This document shows positions 39,954 through 50,280 of a stretch of 64,000 nt of DNA, one piece after another. The translations under genes and the position numbers were made by a program. Below the pieces are notes generated by a model. That model was not told the origin of the DNA, did not search any database, and saw only the letters and a program-made list of their open reading frames with translations. The DNA is taken from NCBI RefSeq assembly GCF_900106555.1, contig NZ_FNOE01000004.1, positions 62,001 to 126,000 on the forward strand, read 5' to 3'. Origin of the DNA: Nitrosomonas oligotropha (lineage in GTDB: Bacteria > Pseudomonadota > Gammaproteobacteria > Burkholderiales > Nitrosomonadaceae). How positions within the stretch are numbered: position 1 is the stretch's first letter; the number at the start of each line of letters is the position of its first letter.

Positions 39954-40988
39954 ATGACACAACATACCTCTTCCAATATTCAAATGCCGCGCGTCGATGA
40001 TCGTCCGGTATGGGATGTGGTGTTCGCGGTTTATGGTTATCCGGCTTTATTGCTGGCGCACCGGCTCAAAGTCTTTGCTTTGCTGGAGGATAATCCGCGC
40101 ACTTTGACGGAGATTTGCGATGCGCTCAATATCAAGCCACGCCCGGCGGAAGTGATCCTGACGGTCGCTACCGCGCTGGGTTTTTTGTCGCTACAGCAGG
40201 AGCGTTATGCGCTCACTGCGGTGGCGGAAGAATATTTGTTGCAGAAAAGCCCCAATTACTTCGGTTTTCTCTGGGATCTGATGATCGACAATTATCAGGT
40301 ATGCTCCATTACAAGCCTGGAAAAAGCCGTCATGACCGATTCACCGCAAACTTACGGCGGCGGCGATATTTATCAATCGCACGAAGAACAAGTCGAGCTA
40401 TTGCATCGCTTCACCAGCGGCATGCATAGCATGAGCATGGCTTCCGCACTGGTTTGGCCGGGGGTTTTAGATTTTTCCCGGCACCGCGTGATGCTGGATA
40501 TCGGCGGCAGTTCCGGCGCGCATTCCATCGGCGCGACTTTGCGATTGCCTAATCTGCAAGCGATTGTTCTGGATTTTCCACAGGTATGCGAAGTGGCCGA
40601 AGGATACATCGTGGAATACAACCTGCAAGAGCGCATTAAAACCTGCGGCGCGAATATCTGGAACGATCATTGGCCATCCGCCGATCTGCATTTCTTTTCC
40701 AACATGTACCATGATTGGCCGCCGGAGAAATGCCATTTTCTGACCGCGAAAAGTTTCCGGTACTTAGAATGCGGCGGACGTATCGTGATTCATGAGATGC
40801 TGTGCAACGACGATAAAACAGGCCCGTTTGCACCGGCCGCGTTCGGCATGATGATGATGGGCTGGACGGAAGGAAAGCAATACTCCGGTTTGGAACTCTC
40901 AACCATGCTGAAAGAAATCGGCTTTGAGGACATCCAAATCCATAAAGCTTCTGGTTATTACAGTATCGTAACCGGGCGAAAGCCTTAA
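39954..40988 (+). CDS. SAM-dependent O-methyltransferase-like protein
   Basis: 344 residues from ATG 39954, which has AAGGAGAA just upstream; open frame further upstream overlaps the SRPBCC gene and is rejected. The N-terminal winged-helix dimerisation domain (ALLLAHRLKVFALLEDNPRT, ICDALNIKPRPAEVIL) and the C-terminal Rossmann domain with motif I LDIGGSSGAHSIGA match the acetylserotonin/hydroxyindole O-methyltransferase family. The FFSNMYHDWPPEKC stretch corresponds to the conserved region with the catalytic His (MYHDW). The substrate is unknown. Its stop overlaps the convergent ADP-ribosylglycohydrolase-like gene by four bases. Confidence 0.85.
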   Translation: MTQHTSSNIQMPRVDDRPVWDVVFAVYGYPALLLAHRLKVFALLEDNPRTLTEICDALNIKPRPAEVILTVATALGFLSLQQERYALTAVAEEYLLQKSPNYFGFLWDLMIDNYQVCSITSLEKAVMTDSPQTYGGGDIYQSHEEQVELLHRFTSGMHSMSMASALVWPGVLDFSRHRVMLDIGGSSGAHSIGATLRLPNLQAIVLDFPQVCEVAEGYIVEYNLQERIKTCGANIWNDHWPSADLHFFSNMYHDWPPEKCHFLTAKSFRYLECGGRIVIHEMLCNDDKTGPFAPAAFGMMMMGWTEGKQYSGLELSTMLKEIGFEDIQIHKASGYYSIVTGRKP

Positions 40989-42079
40989 TTTCGGGTCATT
41001 GCGCTATCCGTCTGCGCAGCTAGGCTTTTCGCTAGATTTATAAGTAATTCCGAATCTTCGAGTCCGTCGAGAAAGTGCTGAGGGATACCAGCCAGTCCCA
41101 CCTGAGCACCAACGAGCGCACCGGTGAGACTCGCACGCGCTTGATTCTGCCCTCCGCCATTGACGGCATGCAGCACGGCAGACTCAAAATCATCCCGGAA
41201 TCGAGCGGCAAGATAATACACCGCAGGCAGTTGATGATAAATCGCGCACGGCATGCCATAGACGATCGACACCTTCCACGCCGGTTCGATGCGGATATCT
41301 TCGTCCACTGCCGCTTGGGCCATATAAGACGGTGTCAGCAATGCATCCGGTGATGCAAAACGCCCGGCACGCGGCGGATCGGGATCGCCTGGGCGCGGTG
41401 GTTGCAAATCGCCGAGGGTAACAGCATGAAAGGGCAGTTTCCCGGTTTTCACCAGTTGCATCAATTTTCCCGACAACGCCGCATCCAAAGCATGCCCTTG
41501 CACCAGCATACTCAGCACAGCCGCGTAGGCAACGGTCATTGAAATTACCGTATCGTCAATCTGGGTCAGGTGAGTATTGTTTGCGACTGTGGCAGCCAGT
41601 TCGGCTGGCTGGAAAGCATAGCGGACAGCAAGTGCCAGTGTGCGCTCAATCGCTTCAGTGGTATCCGCATGCCCGCCGGTTTTCCCCCATGGCAGCTTTT
41701 GTTCTACCCGGCAGCGCCATGCATGACGAATCGATTGACAGGTATAGCCACCCGGCCCGGCCATCGGGGTGCCATCAAGCAATGGAAAAAGCTGTTCGTC
41801 CAACCGGCGGCAAAAATCGGCTTCGTCGTATCGGCCGTTTTCAACGAGAGAACGCAACATGTGCGTGAGGACAATGCCTGATTGGGAGAGCTGACCGGCC
41901 TTGCGCCCGCTATGGTAGCGCCCCGGTTTGGGATCGGTATAGGTGGTGATCCATTCCCCGTAATCACGCCGCAGTTCGGCGAGATCGTAGTACCAATGAG
42001 GGCCGAGCGCCAGAGCATCACCGATAAAAGCCCCCATAATGGCACCCGCGGCGCGTTCCTGGGTAGTCGTGTGCGACAT
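40985..42079 (-). CDS. ADP-ribosylglycohydrolase-like protein with altered metal site
   Basis: 364 residues with the family fold: GAIMGAFIGDALALGPHW at the N-terminus and VNGGGQNQARASLTGALVGAQ at the C-terminus. In active ADP-ribosylglycohydrolases the second motif reads GGDTDT and the first region has adjacent Asp residues that bind Mg; here it is GGGQNQARA and the N-terminal Asp pair is not evident. It therefore belongs to a divergent subfamily that may not remove ADP-ribose. Translation is well supported by AAGGAGG just before the ATG. It converges with the methyltransferase gene (4-base overlap). Confidence 0.8.
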   Translation of the reverse strand: MSHTTTQERAAGAIMGAFIGDALALGPHWYYDLAELRRDYGEWITTYTDPKPGRYHSGRKAGQLSQSGIVLTHMLRSLVENGRYDEADFCRRLDEQLFPLLDGTPMAGPGGYTCQSIRHAWRCRVEQKLPWGKTGGHADTTEAIERTLALAVRYAFQPAELAATVANNTHLTQIDDTVISMTVAYAAVLSMLVQGHALDAALSGKLMQLVKTGKLPFHAVTLGDLQPPRPGDPDPPRAGRFASPDALLTPSYMAQAAVDEDIRIEPAWKVSIVYGMPCAIYHQLPAVYYLAARFRDDFESAVLHAVNGGGQNQARASLTGALVGAQVGLAGIPQHFLDGLEDSELLINLAKSLAAQTDSAMTRN

Positions 42080-42213
42080 GAAACCTCCTTGACCGGTGAA
42101 ACGCTACGGCAACACTTGTTATGCTGCTGAAATCATGGACAACTGCGGCGCCTTCGGTTTGTTACAGGTGCATCTTAGCTGTGCTAGCCGCAAAAAAGCT
42201 TCAAAGCAGCGAT

Positions 42214-43035
42214 TTATTCCAGCGATATCCCCGAAGACTGGGTTTTATCATTTTTAATCAGCGCATACGCCGAATGATTATGAATCGATTCAAAATTCTC
42301 CGACTCAACCACATAGGCATCGATTCGTTCATCGCGATTCAACACTTCGGCGATATCCCTGACGATGTCTTCGACAAATTTGGGATTGTCGTACGCTTTT
42401 TCGGTCACGTATTTTTCGTCCGGCCGTTTCAGCAAACCATATAGTTCGCACGACGCATTTGTCTCGGCAATCCGGATAACATCCTCAATCCATACAAAAC
42501 TGTTGGTGCGTACGGAAATCGTCACATGTGAGCGCTGATTATGCGCGCCGTAATCGGATATTTTCTTCGAGCACGGACAAAGGCTGGTGACCGGAATGAT
42601 GACTTTCATAGTGAACAGGTATTCACCATCTCTAATTTCACCAATAAAGGTCACTTCGTAATCCAACAAACTTTTGACCTGAGAAACCGGAGCGGATTTA
42701 TTGATGAAATACGGAAAGGACATTTCAATATGACCCGAGTCCGTTTCCAGCTTCTGAATCATTTCCCGCAAGATAACCTGGAACGATTCAACGGAAATTT
42801 CCCGTTCATGGCTATTGAGGATCTCGACAAAGCGGGACATGTGCGTGCCTTTGAAGTTATGCGGCAAATTCACGTACATGTTAAAAACCGCGATGGTATG
42901 TTGCACACCATCGCTTTTATCCGCCACAACCACGGGATGACGTATGGCTTTAATCCCTACCCGGTCGATCGCAATGCGCCGGGTATCGGGCGAGCTTTGC
43001 ACATCGGCAATCGGCAAATCTATCTGTTTATTCAT
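42214..43035 (-). CDS. folE2: GTP cyclohydrolase FolE2
   Basis: 273 residues of the zinc-independent type IB GTP cyclohydrolase family. Diagnostic stretches are the opening [39 protein letters not shown] with the active-site Cys, and the C-terminal [18 protein letters not shown]. It converts GTP to dihydroneopterin triphosphate for folate and, where made, queuosine precursors. FolE2 typically supports growth when zinc is scarce; no Zur-type site was seen upstream by eye. A GGAGAGAG ribosome site precedes the ATG. It lies downstream of dxs on the same strand with a gap of about 70 bases. Confidence 0.94.
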   Translation of the reverse strand: MNKQIDLPIADVQSSPDTRRIAIDRVGIKAIRHPVVVADKSDGVQHTIAVFNMYVNLPHNFKGTHMSRFVEILNSHEREISVESFQVILREMIQKLETDSGHIEMSFPYFINKSAPVSQVKSLLDYEVTFIGEIRDGEYLFTMKVIIPVTSLCPCSKKISDYGAHNQRSHVTISVRTNSFVWIEDVIRIAETNASCELYGLLKRPDEKYVTEKAYDNPKFVEDIVRDIAEVLNRDERIDAYVVESENFESIHNHSAYALIKNDKTQSSGISLE

Positions 43036-43107
43036 GTCTCTCTCCTGTGCGATGAGGAATTCATTCCTGGCAACATCGAATCAAATATTCAGCCGATCCC
43101 AGAAACG

Positions 43108-44952
43108 TTACGCAGGCAAAATTGCTCGCACTGATTTAATAATACCGTCTTTATCCAACCCGCAATCCGCCAGCATTTGCGCATGATCGCCTTGGTCGAT
43201 AAAAACATCCGGCAAACCCAGTTGCAGCACCTTAACATTGATCCGCTGACTGTTGAGCGATTCTGTTACAGCACTTCCAGCGCCTCCCAGAACCGTATTC
43301 TCTTCCACAGTCACCAGCACATCGTGGCTGGCTGCCAATGATGCCACCAAATCATCATCCAAGGGCTTGATAAAGCGCATATTAGCGACTGTCGCATTCA
43401 ATTCTTCCGCTGCGTTCAAACACGGTGTCAGCATGCTACCAAACGCCAGTAACGCAATCTTTTCCCCTTGGCGGCGGATTTCCCCCCGGCCTATGGGCAA
43501 CGCCTGCATGTCCTTTTGAATCTTCACGCCCGGCCCGGTTCCCCGCGGATAACGCACCGCCGACGGTGTATCCAGTTTAAAAGCAGTATACAACATCTGC
43601 CGGCACTCATTTTCATCCGCCGGTGCCATGACGGTCATATTCGGAATACACCGCAGATACGACAAATCAAAGCTACCCGCATGCGTCGGCCCATCCGCGC
43701 CCACCAAGCCGGCCCGGTCAATGGCAAATACCACCGGCAGATTCTGGATGGCGACATCGTGAATCAGCTGATCGTAAGCACGCTGCAAAAAAGTCGAATA
43801 AATCGCCACTACCGGTTTTAAGCCGTCGCATGCCGCACCCGCGGCGAAGGTGACGGCGTGTTGCTCGGCGATACCGACATCAAAATAACGTTCGGGATAT
43901 TCCTCTGAAAAACGCACCAATCCCGAGCCTTCGCGCATCGCCGGGGTAACGCCGATCAAGCGGGAATCCTGCGCTGCCATATCGCACAACCAATCACCGA
44001 ATATCTGCGTATAGGCCGGTTTTCCAGCCGACTTAGCGACAATGCCTTTTTTCGGATCGAATTTTCCTACGCCGTGGTACAGAATCGGATCTTCTTCGGC
44101 TACTTTGTAACCGGCGCCTTTGCGAGTCACCACGTGCAGAAATTGCGGGCCGTCCAGTTGTTTGATGTTGTTCAGCGTGGTAATCAAGACATCCAGATCG
44201 TGACCGTCGATCGGGCCAATATAATTAAACCCGAATTCTTCGAATAAAGTACCCGGCGTCACCATGCCTTTGACATGCTCTTCGGCGCGTTTGGCCAGCT
44301 CCAGCACCGGCGGTACTACCCCCAATACCTTTTCTCCGGCGCGCCGTGCCGTGGCGTAGAAACGTCCGGACATCAGCTTGGCCAGATAATTGTTCAATGC
44401 ACCGACCGGTCGCGATATCGACATATCGTTGTCATTCAGGATAACCAGCAAATTCGCGTCCATCACACCGGCATTGTTCAATGCTTCAAATGCCATCCCG
44501 GCGCTCATGGCGCCATCGCCAATGATCGCGATCGCACGCCGGTCGGTATGATTCAAACGCGCGGCAACCGCCATGCCCAGTGCGGCGCTGATCGAAGTGC
44601 TGGAGTGCGCGGTACCAAAGGCATCGAATTCACTCTCGTCACGGCGCGGAAACCCGGCAATCCCGCCGTGCATGCGCAGCTTGCTCATCCCATCGCGCCG
44701 TCCCGTCAGAATCTTGTGCGCGTAAGTTTGATGCCCCACGTCCCAAACCAGCTGGTCGTGCGGCGTATTAAAAACATAGTGCAACGCAACGGTTAATTCA
44801 ACCGTACCCAGATTGGAGGACAAATGCCCGCCGGTTTTTGCTACCGATTCGACAAGAAAGTCACGGAGTTCCTTGGCAAACTGCGGCAATTTCTTCTGCT
44901 CCAGTTCGCGTAACTGGGATGGCGAGTTAATGGTATCTAACAGTGGATACAT
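43108..44952 (-). CDS. dxs: 1-deoxy-D-xylulose-5-phosphate synthase
   Basis: 614 residues. The thiamine-diphosphate-binding stretch [20 protein letters not shown], the N-terminal [17 protein letters not shown] and [17 protein letters not shown], and the transketolase-type [17 protein letters not shown] identify DXS. It condenses pyruvate and glyceraldehyde 3-phosphate in the first step of the MEP isoprenoid pathway, in the cytoplasm. ispA lies 35 bases upstream and xseB before it, the common betaproteobacterial order. The three are probably one transcription unit with folE2 at the end. Confidence 0.96.
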   Translation of the reverse strand: MYPLLDTINSPSQLRELEQKKLPQFAKELRDFLVESVAKTGGHLSSNLGTVELTVALHYVFNTPHDQLVWDVGHQTYAHKILTGRRDGMSKLRMHGGIAGFPRRDESEFDAFGTAHSSTSISAALGMAVAARLNHTDRRAIAIIGDGAMSAGMAFEALNNAGVMDANLLVILNDNDMSISRPVGALNNYLAKLMSGRFYATARRAGEKVLGVVPPVLELAKRAEEHVKGMVTPGTLFEEFGFNYIGPIDGHDLDVLITTLNNIKQLDGPQFLHVVTRKGAGYKVAEEDPILYHGVGKFDPKKGIVAKSAGKPAYTQIFGDWLCDMAAQDSRLIGVTPAMREGSGLVRFSEEYPERYFDVGIAEQHAVTFAAGAACDGLKPVVAIYSTFLQRAYDQLIHDVAIQNLPVVFAIDRAGLVGADGPTHAGSFDLSYLRCIPNMTVMAPADENECRQMLYTAFKLDTPSAVRYPRGTGPGVKIQKDMQALPIGRGEIRRQGEKIALLAFGSMLTPCLNAAEELNATVANMRFIKPLDDDLVASLAASHDVLVTVEENTVLGGAGSAVTESLNSQRINVKVLQLGLPDVFIDQGDHAQMLADCGLDKDGIIKSVRAILPA

Positions 44953-44987
44953 TCAAGACCTGAGAATAAAAAAGAAAGAAGAAAAAC

Positions 44988-45881
44988 TTAGAATTTACGT
45001 TTAATTATAAAATCGGTTACCTGACGCAATCTTGCCGCCGCTTCACCAAAACCATCCAGCGCTTGATCGGCGTCGTGCTGCAATTTTTCCGCCAGCTCAC
45101 GCGCCTGACTGATCCCCAGAATGCTGACATAAGTCGGTTTATTGTTTTCCGCGTCCTTACCGGCGGTTTTGCCCAATGTGGCAGTCGTCGCCTCGGCATC
45201 CAGCAAGTCGTCGACCACCTGGAACGCCAAACCGACACACTTGGCAAAATGATCCAGCTTGCTTAGTTGTTCATCATCCAAACGGCTGCTGCAACGCGCG
45301 CCCAGCATCACCGCTGCGCGAATTAACGCGCCGGTTTTATGGATATGCATGAATTCCAGCTCCGGCAGGCTGAGCATTTTGCCGACACTATCCAAATCAA
45401 ACGCCTGTCCGCCCGCCATGCCGCGCGAACCCGAAGCCAGTGCTAATTGCGTAATCATTTCCAGTTGCGCTTGTGGTGTATCCGCCAAACGCTTTTCCGC
45501 CAACAGTTCAAAAGCCAGTGTTTGCAAACTATCGCCCGTCAACAGTGCAGTTGCTTCGTCAAATTCAATATGACAGGTCGGTTTACCGCGCCGCAACACA
45601 TCATCGTCCATACACGGCAGGTCGTCATGCACCAACGAATAGGCATGGATTAATTCCACCGCCGCTGCTGCGACTGTTACGCGCTCTACATCCGCTGCCG
45701 CGAGTTCACCTGCTGCAAATGACAACAGCGGACGGACTCGTTTGCCGCCGCCCAGTACGGAATAACGCATGGCTTTATGCAATCGCACCGGAACGCAATC
45801 GCTCGCGGGCAGTCTCGCATCCAGAAACGTTTCAATCCGTGCCTGACAACCGCTTGCCCAACTCTGAAAATCAACGCTCAT
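44988..45881 (-). CDS. ispA: Farnesyl diphosphate synthase (short-chain prenyltransferase)
   Basis: 297 residues. The first Asp-rich motif is VHDDLPCMDDDVLRRGKPT and the second QVVDDLLDAEATT; both are intact, and GGGKRVRPLLSFAAG precedes them. This is the geranyl/farnesyl diphosphate synthase family, extending DMAPP with IPP. The gene start overlaps the xseB stop by 11 bases and dxs follows by 35 bases, which fits isoprenoid supply in a shared operon. The product chain length cannot be proven from the motifs alone. Confidence 0.93.
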   Translation of the reverse strand: MSVDFQSWASGCQARIETFLDARLPASDCVPVRLHKAMRYSVLGGGKRVRPLLSFAAGELAAADVERVTVAAAAVELIHAYSLVHDDLPCMDDDVLRRGKPTCHIEFDEATALLTGDSLQTLAFELLAEKRLADTPQAQLEMITQLALASGSRGMAGGQAFDLDSVGKMLSLPELEFMHIHKTGALIRAAVMLGARCSSRLDDEQLSKLDHFAKCVGLAFQVVDDLLDAEATTATLGKTAGKDAENNKPTYVSILGISQARELAEKLQHDADQALDGFGEAAARLRQVTDFIIKRKF

Positions 45882-46125
45882 CGCTATCGGATCTAGTGAA
45901 GTTTTTTAACATACCGGCTTCCAGCACGCGTACCTGCTGTTGCGCGCCTTGTAGTTTATTTTGACAATATTGCAACAACTCCGCTCCCCGCTGATAGGCT
46001 GCCAGAGATGCTTCCAATGACATTTGCCCCGCTTCCATGGCCGTCACGATTTTCTCCAATTCAGCCGACGCCGCTTCAAAGCTCTCCGGTTGTGGCGGCG
46101 CAGCCTGTTTAGATGATTTGGTCAT
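45871..46125 (-). CDS. xseB: Exodeoxyribonuclease VII small subunit
   Basis: 84 residues. The core SFEAASAELEKIVTAMEAG, then MSLEASLAAYQRGAELLQYC, is the XseB helical hairpin signature. The protein binds the XseA catalytic subunit to degrade single-stranded DNA. It is the first gene of the xseB-ispA-dxs block and overlaps ispA by 11 bases. xseA is not in the window. Confidence 0.93.
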   Translation of the reverse strand: MTKSSKQAAPPQPESFEAASAELEKIVTAMEAGQMSLEASLAAYQRGAELLQYCQNKLQGAQQQVRVLEAGMLKNFTRSDSDER

Positions 46126-46584
46126 AAGACGTCCAAGCCAGCAAGAAACTCATATGAAGAATAATAAGTGGTTTTATTACAAAAAAACAGACAAAAATAA
46201 CGCAATTAGCAGTATCAGGTCAATTCAAATTTAGAAATGACGATCATCATACCTTCTTGAAGCCGGGAACAACGACTCAAGAAGCCGCTCAAATCACCGG
46301 TTACCTGTGATTGCAGTTATCTCAGGAAAATTGATCGCGGTTTCTCGATGACTTGTTTGCAATGTCAGTCGCGCACGGCAATCATATTGATCCATGCATA
46401 TTACTATGGCAAGATACGGGCCTTGGATGGCATCATCGAAACCGGTAAGCATATGTGATGAAATAAAAATGACTGCTTGCCTATTTTGATCGCCACACCC
46501 GCTTATTTCAGCAATATTCTTGGTAGCGGTTCCCAGTATAAGAACCTATTCTATTTTTTCTAACGCACATTAATTGAAAATATC
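46126..46584. other. 459-base intergenic region
   Basis: No gene with support. It should hold the xseB promoter (minus strand) and that of the downstream membrane protein. A perfect 8-bp inverted repeat, CTTCTTGA/TCAAGAAG (46253-46260 and 46277-46284), could form a hairpin of unknown role. A 26-codon ATG frame at 46154-46234 has no ribosome site or similarity and is not called. Confidence 0.45.
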
Positions 46585-47049
46585 GTGAACGAAAGCCTTG
46601 ATCAAATCGCCTCATATTTTGAAACCGTACCGCTATGGCCCTTTGTCTTATTTGGTTTACTAGGGGTAGTCGCCATCATGGTGGATATCGTTAACCGCAA
46701 GCGCCGCGCTATGGCCATCGAAAATTTCCGCTATACCATCGAAATTGAATTGGCCGATATGTACCCGCAGCACAAACGCTGGCCACCTAACATCAATCAT
46801 TATCTGACATCCCGGTTGCCGGAAATGTATCAAAATTTTGAAGTGCTGCGCGTTTTCATCCGGCAGGATCATTTACTAAAATACAACACGGATTGGAACA
46901 ATTTCCGCGACTTCTGCCGCACGCTTACCGATGAAAAGATCGCCGCAGCGGAACAGAACGCTACAGGTCAATCCGCCAGCAACGAACCTGATCCCAAAGC
47001 CGTTTTTCATCAACTGATATCAAATTTACTGAAACATACTGAAAAGTAG
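46585..47049 (+). CDS. Small membrane protein of unknown function
   Basis: 154 residues from a GTG start. A single hydrophobic segment at about 18-38 (WPFVLFGLLGVVAIMVDIV) is followed by a basic stop-transfer cluster NRKRR, placing the rest in the cytoplasm. The soluble part is mainly helical and charged (NFRYTIEIELADMYPQHKR, FRDFCRTLTDEKIAAAEQ). I recognise no family. The GNAT-like gene begins about 95 bases downstream on the same strand. Confidence 0.7.
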   Translation: MNESLDQIASYFETVPLWPFVLFGLLGVVAIMVDIVNRKRRAMAIENFRYTIEIELADMYPQHKRWPPNINHYLTSRLPEMYQNFEVLRVFIRQDHLLKYNTDWNNFRDFCRTLTDEKIAAAEQNATGQSASNEPDPKAVFHQLISNLLKHTEK

Positions 47050-47143
47050 GAATTTCCGGCGTCACCGGTCAGAGCAGCAAATCGGCATAAATTTATAATT
47101 CTTTTTCACGGCACTATCATTAAAACGACATCGTTCACCTGCC

Positions 47144-48295
47144 ATGACTCCACACGATAAGCCGGCCAATTCCAGAGTAACGGTGCGCCCAGTCATGTCT
47201 TATCGTGACATGAGTAAGTTTATCGAAGTGCCTTGGCATGTTTACGCGAACGATCCGATGTGGGTGCCGCCGCTGCGGCTGGAACGGCGTTTTCATTTTT
47301 CCCGTTTCAATCCCTATTTCAAGCACGGCGAATGGCAAGCCTGGGTCGCCTTTCAAAACGGCCAGCCGGTTGGGCGCATCAGCGCGCAAATCGATTCTTT
47401 GCATCAGGAACGTTACGGTGCCGACAGTGGACACTTCGGCCTGCTGGAATGTATCGACGATGCGGAAGTATTCGCTGCGCTGCTGCTGCACGCGGAAGCC
47501 TGGCTCGCTTCCCGGGAAATTCGCCGGGTCAGCGGCCCGTTTAATCTGTCGATCAACCAGGAATGCGGCATTCTGGTTGATGGATTCGATACGCCGCCGG
47601 TGGTCATGATGCCGCATTCGCCGCGCTGGTATAGCCGCTTACTCGAAGCACAGGGATATCTTCCGCAAAAGGATTTATTGGCTTACAAAGTCAAAGTCGA
47701 TTTTGAAATACCGCACGTCATGCAAACGGTGATTAACCGGTTCTCGCCGCAAATCAAGTTGCGCACATTGCAACGCGATCGATTCGATCAGGAAATGGAG
47801 ACGCTGCGCGACATCTTTAACGATGCCTGGTCGGAAAACTGGGGGTTTATCCCGTTCACGCAGGAAGAATTTGCCGAACTGGGTAGCAGCTTGCGTCTGT
47901 TATTACCAGATGACTATATTCAAATCGCCGAGGTTAACGGAGAACCAGCAGCATTCATGGTCGCACTGCCCAACCTCAACGAAGTGTTGATCGAACTCAA
48001 CGGCAGCTTGTTTCCATTCGGCTGGCTGAAACTAATTAATAAAGTCCGCAACCACCAGATCCGCACTGGGCGCATTCCACTGATGGGGGTGCGAAAAAAA
48101 TATCACCATACACCGATCGGTTTGGCACTGGCTTGCCTGGTCATCGATGCGCCCCGTCAAGTCGGCATGAAGCGAGGTGTCAAGGAAGTTGAAATGTCCT
48201 GGATATTGGAAGATAACATGGCAATGCGCGGCATCCTCGACCGCATTGGCAGCGAACAATACAAACGCTACCGTATTTATGGAAAAACACTATGA
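47144..48295 (+). CDS. GNAT-like acyltransferase family protein
   Basis: 383 residues. The C-terminal region has features of a GNAT fold (FIPFTQEEFAELGSSLRLLL, EVNGEPAAFMVALPNLNEVL, GVKEVEMSWILEDNMAMRGI), and the N-terminal half (FIEVPWHVYANDPMWVPPL) is a related acyltransferase-like module. Members are usually annotated as N-acetyltransferases, but no substrate is known. Its stop overlaps the start of the nucleotidyltransferase gene by four bases (ATGA), so the two are translationally coupled. The downstream genes point to lipid or envelope metabolism, making an acyl-ACP or acyl-CoA donor plausible. Confidence 0.7.
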   Translation: MTPHDKPANSRVTVRPVMSYRDMSKFIEVPWHVYANDPMWVPPLRLERRFHFSRFNPYFKHGEWQAWVAFQNGQPVGRISAQIDSLHQERYGADSGHFGLLECIDDAEVFAALLLHAEAWLASREIRRVSGPFNLSINQECGILVDGFDTPPVVMMPHSPRWYSRLLEAQGYLPQKDLLAYKVKVDFEIPHVMQTVINRFSPQIKLRTLQRDRFDQEMETLRDIFNDAWSENWGFIPFTQEEFAELGSSLRLLLPDDYIQIAEVNGEPAAFMVALPNLNEVLIELNGSLFPFGWLKLINKVRNHQIRTGRIPLMGVRKKYHHTPIGLALACLVIDAPRQVGMKRGVKEVEMSWILEDNMAMRGILDRIGSEQYKRYRIYGKTL

Positions 48296-49131
48296 GCGCT
48301 GAATCCCGTCCGGCAACGCAGCAATTCGCCGCAGTGGTTCTAGCTGCTGACCGCACCAGCAAAGACCCCATTACGCAGCATACCGGCGCGGCCTGCAAGG
48401 CTTTCGCACCGGTGGACGGCGTACCGATGATTATTCGCGTTTTGGATACATTGAAGGCTTGCGATCTGATCTCCACCGTCATCTTGTGCGGGCCTCCCGA
48501 ATCGCTGCACGATCGCTGCCCGGAATTAAAGCAGCGTATCGCTTCCGGACAAGTAATCTGGCTGCCGAATCTGGATTCCCCCAGTCGCAGCGCAGATCGC
48601 GGCCTCAACCACATACCACTCGATACACCGGTATTATTGACCACGGCCGATCATGCCTTACTCACACCCGGCATTGTGCGCAGTTTTTTACAGAATACCC
48701 TGACTACGCAGTGTGATGCCGCGGTAGGGGCTGTCAGCGGGCAGTCCATCGCCGATGCATTCCCCGGTTGCAAGCGCACCATTATCCGTTTGCGCGACGG
48801 TGGATTCCGCGGTTGCAATCTGTATGCATTCAACCCGCAAGGGCGCACACTGGTGGGGTTCTGGCAGCAAGCCGAAGATTTGCGTAAACGTCCGTGGCGG
48901 TTGATCGGACAAGTGTTGGGATTCAAAGCGGTATTGTTGTATGTCTTTGGACTGCTCACATCGCAACAGGCTTTAGCCGCGGTATCGGAAAAATCCGGAG
49001 TCAACATTCAGCTGGTTATGCTTGACGATCCCCGCGCCGGTATCGATGTCGACAAGGTTGAAGATTTAATGCTGGCGGAAGTGATCCTCAGCCGGAAAGC
49101 CGGTTCCGAATGCAGCACTAATCCATCTTGA
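48292..49131 (+). CDS. MobA-like nucleotidyltransferase
   Basis: 279 residues with the nucleotidyltransferase fold: an N-terminal FAAVVLAADRTSKDPI nucleotide-binding loop (divergent from the usual GGxGTR), then ACKAFAPVDGVPMIIRVLDT and LLTTADHALLTPGIV with the metal-binding Asp. It should transfer a nucleotide to a sugar- or polyol-phosphate. The family also contains molybdopterin enzymes, but the setting beside a CDP-alcohol phosphatidyltransferase suggests production of a CDP-activated head group. It overlaps the GNAT-like gene by four bases. Confidence 0.75.
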   Translation: MSAESRPATQQFAAVVLAADRTSKDPITQHTGAACKAFAPVDGVPMIIRVLDTLKACDLISTVILCGPPESLHDRCPELKQRIASGQVIWLPNLDSPSRSADRGLNHIPLDTPVLLTTADHALLTPGIVRSFLQNTLTTQCDAAVGAVSGQSIADAFPGCKRTIIRLRDGGFRGCNLYAFNPQGRTLVGFWQQAEDLRKRPWRLIGQVLGFKAVLLYVFGLLTSQQALAAVSEKSGVNIQLVMLDDPRAGIDVDKVEDLMLAEVILSRKAGSECSTNPS

Positions 49132-49197
49132 GCAATCTTCACCTGTATACCCGATGATGTTCGCCTTTTATCAGTAAATAACTGATCAAACCGATGT

Positions 49198-50280
49198 ATG
49201 AAATTAATTGAACGATATATCGCGCGCGAAATATCACTGCCTTTCACGGTAGTTATCCTCATTTTGGTCGGTCTGTTCGCCAGTTTCATCAGCGCCCGGC
49301 TATTGGCAGGCGCCGTAACGGAAACCTTGGGCGTTTCCGCGCTGCTTAAACTGGTCTTCTTAAAAACGCTGATCGCACTGGAAGTATTAATCCCCATCGC
49401 ACTCTATATTTCGGTCATCATCGGTCTCGGCAGGCTCAGCAGAGATCAGGAACTCAACATTATCCGCACGATGGGCGTCAGCGGCACGCGCATTGTGCTC
49501 ACTGTGTTGACGGTAGCGATACCGGTCGGCCTCATCAGCGGCATGCTGTCATCGTATGTGCGTCCGTGGGCCTATGCCGAGAGCTATATACTCGATGCGC
49601 AGGCGGAAGCGGAACTCAATACCAATCGTTTCCAGGCCGGGCGTTTCTATGGCAGTGAAAAAACCGGGCGGGTTGTGTATGTGCGCAGCAAAAACGATAC
49701 TGACAAGGAAATGCAGAATATTTTTCACTACATCAAGAAAAAAGAAGGCAGTGAAATTGTCATTGCCAAGCAGGCCCGTCAGATTCAACCGTCTGCCAAG
49801 GAAGAAAGACCGCACATTCTGTTATCCGACGGCGTGGTGTACGAGCTAAGTAAAACAGCCAGCATCGACGATGTCATACAATTCGAAAAGATGACTTATT
49901 TCATCGACAGCGACTATGTGCTGAATTACCGGCGCAAAGCAGCCACCACCCGGACCTTATGGGAATCGGCTCAGCCGCGTGACATCGCGGAACTGCAATG
50001 GCGCCTTTCCCGTCCGCTCTCGGCGATTCTGATGGCTTTGATCGCGGTGACATTTATCCGCATTTCGCCGCGCCAGGATAAAACCGAGCGAACCTACCTC
50101 GCCGCCGCCCTGGTTTTCGCCGCTTATTACAATCTGAGCGGATTGGCCAGAACCTGGGTTGAACAAGGTGTGGTCGGCAGCATACCGGGCGTCTGGTGGC
50201 TGGATCTGCTGATGCTGACAGGACTCGGCATGTACGCATTGTTATCAAACAAAAAACGTCTCTTCGCACGCACGCAATGA
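49198..50280 (+). CDS. lptF: LPS export permease LptF
   Basis: 360 residues. The opening MKLIERYIAREISLPFTVV and the membrane segments before and after a large periplasmic beta-jellyroll region (about 110-265) are typical of LptF/LptG permeases; SRDQELNIIRTMGVSG is the conserved cytoplasmic coupling region. With LptG and LptB it extracts LPS from the inner membrane and pushes it along the Lpt bridge. The stop overlaps the lptG start by four bases (ATGA). lptB is not in the window. Confidence 0.93.
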   Translation: MKLIERYIAREISLPFTVVILILVGLFASFISARLLAGAVTETLGVSALLKLVFLKTLIALEVLIPIALYISVIIGLGRLSRDQELNIIRTMGVSGTRIVLTVLTVAIPVGLISGMLSSYVRPWAYAESYILDAQAEAELNTNRFQAGRFYGSEKTGRVVYVRSKNDTDKEMQNIFHYIKKKEGSEIVIAKQARQIQPSAKEERPHILLSDGVVYELSKTASIDDVIQFEKMTYFIDSDYVLNYRRKAATTRTLWESAQPRDIAELQWRLSRPLSAILMALIAVTFIRISPRQDKTERTYLAAALVFAAYYNLSGLARTWVEQGVVGSIPGVWWLDLLMLTGLGMYALLSNKKRLFARTQ

